Positions 12,861 through 15,464 of a DNA stretch of 15,464 nucleotides are shown here, one piece after another. Each line of letters starts with the position of its first letter. The stretch's first letter is position 1. The notes beneath the pieces were generated by a model. It was given only the letters and a program-made list of their open reading frames with translations, did no database searches and was not told where the DNA came from. The stretch is from Deltaproteobacteria bacterium. Its GTDB lineage: Bacteria > Myxococcota_A > UBA9042 > DTJE01. Location: the NCBI GenBank assembly GCA_016784945.1, contig JADHTP010000044.1, positions 1 to 15,464 on the forward strand. Reading direction: 5' to 3'. The position numbers were made by a program, and so were the translations under genes.

Positions 12861-15368
12861 TCACACGGACAGGGTGATGGTCTCGTGGACGGTCTCGAAT
12901 TCGTAGAATTCCAGCTGGTCGCCCACTTCGATGTCCTCGTAGCCTTCGACCGCAAGACCGCACTCCAGGCCCTGTTTGACTTCCTTGACGTCGTCCTTGA
13001 AGTGCTTCAAAGAGGACAGCTTCCCCTCGTAGACCGTTTCGCTTCCCCGGATCACGTGGACTTCGTGGCTCCTCTGGACCCGCCCCGAAGTCACCATCAC
13101 ACCGGCCACTTTGCCGACCTTCGATACGCTGAAGACCTGTCGCACGTCGGCCTTTCCAGCCAGCTTCGCCACCTTCTTGGGCTCCAGGAGGCCCTCCATG
13201 GCCTTGCGCAGATCGTCGATCACCTCGTAGATCACCGAATAGCGACGGACATCCACGGATTCCTGCTCACCCATGGTCGAAGCCTTGGGATCGATATTCA
13301 CGTTGAAACCCACGATGACGGCATTGGCCGCCATGGCCAGGTTCACGTCGCTTTCCGTGATGTTACCCACGGCACTGTGGATCACGTTGAGGTTGATCTC
13401 GGGGTGCTTCAGCTTGGTCAGGTTCTCCTGGAGCGCTTCCAGAGAACCCTGGACGTCGGTGCGCAGGATGACCTTCAGATCCTTGGTGGCCCCGGCCTGG
13501 ACCATTTCGTAGAAGTCCTCCAGGGACACGCGCATGCCGACGCGCGTGGTCCGGGCCTTTTTCAACTCGTTCACCTGCCAGTCGGCCACCTCCTTGGCCT
13601 TCTTTTCGTCAGGCAGCACAACGAACTGGTCACCGGCGTTGGGGACCATGTTGAGCCCCGCCACCAGCACCGGTGTCACCGGCGCGGCCTCCTGCATGGC
13701 GTTGCCGGCATCATCGAACATCATCCGGACCCGGCCGTGGGCCAGTCCTGCCACCACCACGTCACCCACCTTCAACGTTCCGGACCGCACCAGCACCGTG
13801 GCCAGGGGACCGGTCTGCGTGTCCAGCTTCGCCTCCAGTACGAAACCCCGACCGGCCTTTTCGGCGTTGGCCTGCAGTTCGAGGACCTGGGCCTGCAGGA
13901 GAATCATCTCCAGCAGGTTGTCGATCCCGTCGCCCTTCTTGGCCGAGATCTCGCAGAAGATGTTCTGGCCGCCCCAGTCCTCCGATACCAGTTCGAACTC
14001 GGCCAGGTCGTTGCGGACCCGGTCCAGGTTGGCCTCGGGTTTGTCGATCTTGTTGATGGCCACGATGATCGGGGCCCCGGAATCCCTGGCGTGGGCGATG
14101 GCTTCCTTGGTCTGGGCCTTGACGCCGTCGTCCGCCGCCACGATGAGGATGACGATATCCGTAACTTCCGCGCCACGGGCACGCATGGCGGTAAAGGCCT
14201 CGTGGCCGGGCGTGTCGAGGAAGACGATGTCCCCGGCGGGGAGGTTCACCTTGTAGGCGCCGATGTGCTGCGTGATGCCGCCGGCTTCCCCGTCGGCCAC
14301 GTGGGCCTTCCGGATCCGGTCCAGCAGGGTGGTCTTCCCGTGGTCGACGTGCCCCATGATGGTCACCACGGGAGGTCGACCCGTCAGGGTCTGCTCGTCG
14401 TCCTGTGCCTCTTCAAGGTGCGCCGCGGGGTCGAAGCCCACCTTCTCCACCGTGAACCCGAACTCCGAGGCGACGATGCTCGCCGTGTCCAGGTCGATGG
14501 CCTGGGTAATGGAGGCCATGACCCCCATTTCCATGAGCTTCTTCACCAGGACGTTGGCCTTCAGTCCCATGCTGCGCGCCAGTTCGCCGACCTGGATGGC
14601 CTCGCCCTCGATGCGGATGTTCCGCTTCTGTTCGCTGGGCAGGGTCACGGCGGTTTGCTGCTTCGGCTTGCGTCCCCGACCCATGTTCTTCCGTCGGCGC
14701 ATGGGCGGACGGCGCCGACGACGGAACCGGTCCGGCTCCTCTTCGGGGCTGATCATCAGGTCACGGAGGGAGATCACGTCGCGCCTGCGGTCGTACACAA
14801 GACGCTTCGCCTTGGCGCCCTTCTTGTCCTGGCCTTCGGGCTGGGCCGGCTGCTCGGCGCCCTTGGACTTGGTCTGTTCCCCGGGCCCGGACTTCGCCGC
14901 CGTTTTCGGGGCATCCTGCTTCTTCTTCGCCCCCGGGGCTTCAACTGCTTTCTTTTTTTCCGGTGCGAGTTCGGCCTCGCCGGCAGTTTCCTCGACGGGT
15001 TTTTCGCCGGACGGCGCCTCGACCACGGCGGGCGGGGCCTCGGCCACGACCTCGGGCGTTGCTTCGACCGGTTCGGCCGCCTCGACGGTCGATGTTGCTT
15101 CCTCTACCGGTCCGGGTGGTGGTGCAGCCGCCGCTTTCCTGAGTCCCGTACTGACGCGCCGGCGAACCACCCGTCCGCCGCCGAGTCTCTTGACCACGAC
15201 TTCGCCGGCACGAGGTTGCGCAAAGAGCTTGCGAGCCCTCTCTTCCTGCTCCCCTGTGAGTGTGGCGAGATGGTCCTTGACATCGATGCCGGCCTCCTTG
15301 AGGCGCAACACGATTTGCCTCGATTCCACACCGAGGTCCTTCGCCAACTCATAGACGCGCTTGCCCAT
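12861..15368 (-). CDS. infB: Translation initiation factor IF-2, 835 aa
   Basis: IF-2 is the GTPase that brings initiator fMet-tRNA to the 30S subunit and promotes 50S joining. The first 50 residues form an IF2_N-type domain (GKRVYELAKDLGV). A low-complexity Ala/Pro/Glu/Lys linker (about 80-190) leads to an Arg-rich patch (216-236). A second IF2_N-like domain (about 248-305) precedes the GTPase. Its G1 is GHVDHGKT (339-346), G3 DTPGHE (385-390), G4 NKID (439-442) and G5 SAKKG (475-479). The beta-barrel, connecting and fMet-tRNA-binding domains follow to the end. The ATG is preceded by an AGGTGAGG Shine-Dalgarno sequence. It heads the visible part of the translation cluster; its promoter must lie beyond the right edge. 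A long open frame on the opposite strand (12711-15434) is only a shadow. Confidence 0.98.
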   Translation of the reverse strand: MGKRVYELAKDLGVESRQIVLRLKEAGIDVKDHLATLTGEQEERARKLFAQPRAGEVVVKRLGGGRVVRRRVSTGLRKAAAAPPPGPVEEATSTVEAAEPVEATPEVVAEAPPAVVEAPSGEKPVEETAGEAELAPEKKKAVEAPGAKKKQDAPKTAAKSGPGEQTKSKGAEQPAQPEGQDKKGAKAKRLVYDRRRDVISLRDLMISPEEEPDRFRRRRRPPMRRRKNMGRGRKPKQQTAVTLPSEQKRNIRIEGEAIQVGELARSMGLKANVLVKKLMEMGVMASITQAIDLDTASIVASEFGFTVEKVGFDPAAHLEEAQDDEQTLTGRPPVVTIMGHVDHGKTTLLDRIRKAHVADGEAGGITQHIGAYKVNLPAGDIVFLDTPGHEAFTAMRARGAEVTDIVILIVAADDGVKAQTKEAIAHARDSGAPIIVAINKIDKPEANLDRVRNDLAEFELVSEDWGGQNIFCEISAKKGDGIDNLLEMILLQAQVLELQANAEKAGRGFVLEAKLDTQTGPLATVLVRSGTLKVGDVVVAGLAHGRVRMMFDDAGNAMQEAAPVTPVLVAGLNMVPNAGDQFVVLPDEKKAKEVADWQVNELKKARTTRVGMRVSLEDFYEMVQAGATKDLKVILRTDVQGSLEALQENLTKLKHPEINLNVIHSAVGNITESDVNLAMAANAVIVGFNVNIDPKASTMGEQESVDVRRYSVIYEVIDDLRKAMEGLLEPKKVAKLAGKADVRQVFSVSKVGKVAGVMVTSGRVQRSHEVHVIRGSETVYEGKLSSLKHFKDDVKEVKQGLECGLAVEGYEDIEVGDQLEFYEFETVHETITLSV

Positions 15369-15464
15369 CTACCTCACCTCGCACGGCGGCCAGGAATACC
15401 GCACCCGACGAGCCGTCCGATACCGTTCCGCTGAACAATGGACGCCTCAAGGCCCGGGCCAGCA
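15349..15464 (-). CDS. Probable C-terminal end of a YlxR (DUF448)-like protein, partial
   Basis: Thirty-seven codons enter from the right edge and stop at 15349, overlapping the infB start by 20 bases. The residues LARALRRPLFSG resemble the end of the small RNA-binding YlxR proteins that lie between nusA and infB in many bacteria. Third codon positions are mostly G or C, as in the real genes here. A second open frame ends a few bases before the infB ATG (reading about AGPGLEASIVQRNG) and cannot be excluded. The fragment is too short for a firm call. Confidence 0.38.
   Translation of the reverse strand, partial: LARALRRPLFSGTVSDGSSGAVFLAAVRGEVDGQARL

Noticed and set aside
12711..15434. A 907-codon open frame on the plus strand opposite infB, the longest in the window
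   Set aside because: It mirrors infB, whose identity is certain; its His/Leu/Gly-rich translation is typical of the antisense shadow of a GC-rich gene and matches no family I know.

Overview
The window is GC-rich bacterial chromosome and holds no tRNA, rRNA or CRISPR array. Gene content gives only a soft taxonomic hint. A protein with a DUF4388-type domain, a J-like domain and TPRs, together with the ylxR?-infB-ylxP-rbfA-truB order, fits a deltaproteobacterial or Myxococcota-like lineage, perhaps uncultured. That placement is inference, not a demonstrated identity.

Layout, left to right. (1) 1-472, minus: 5' part of ribF with a plausible sigma70-type promoter of its own. (2) 473-2131: the divergent intergenic region. 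It carries a compound 14-bp (2 x 7-bp) tandem repeat at 557-644 and, six bases further on, an apparently complete IS4-family insertion sequence (651-2069) with imperfect terminal inverted repeats and an intact DDE transposase. (3) 2132-6164, plus: four closely spaced genes that look like one operon: a DUF4388/J-like/TPR protein, a 78-aa stand-alone Lrp/AsnC ligand-binding (RAM) domain, a MaoC-type (R)-specific enoyl-CoA hydratase, and a hydantoinase/dihydropyrimidinase-family amidohydrolase. (4) 6178-15464, minus: a long co-directional run read right to left: a probable ylxR tail, infB, ylxP (DUF503), rbfA, truB, a YycJ/WalJ-type metallo-beta-lactamase-fold protein, maf, yggS, a GT-C-like polytopic membrane protein, and an orphan P-loop protein. 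The two blocks converge at 6164/6178.

How the genes work together. The right part is the conserved translation-initiation, ribosome-maturation and tRNA-modification cluster (IF-2, RbfA, TruB), followed by housekeeping sanitation genes (Maf nucleotide pyrophosphatase, YggS pyridoxal-phosphate homeostasis) and two unassigned genes. ribF often follows truB in bacteria. Here it lies about 11 kb away, behind the convergent plus-strand block, and seems to have its own promoter. The plus-strand operon mixes a protein-interaction scaffold and a small-molecule-sensing domain with two metabolic enzymes; their shared purpose is unknown.

No convincing new defence, secretion or biosynthetic system is visible. 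The features most worth a second look are the 7-bp-periodic repeats at two gene boundaries, a stem that may mask the transposase ribosome-binding site, the plus-strand operon, the J-like domain without HPD, and the two uncharacterised genes at the end of the infB run.
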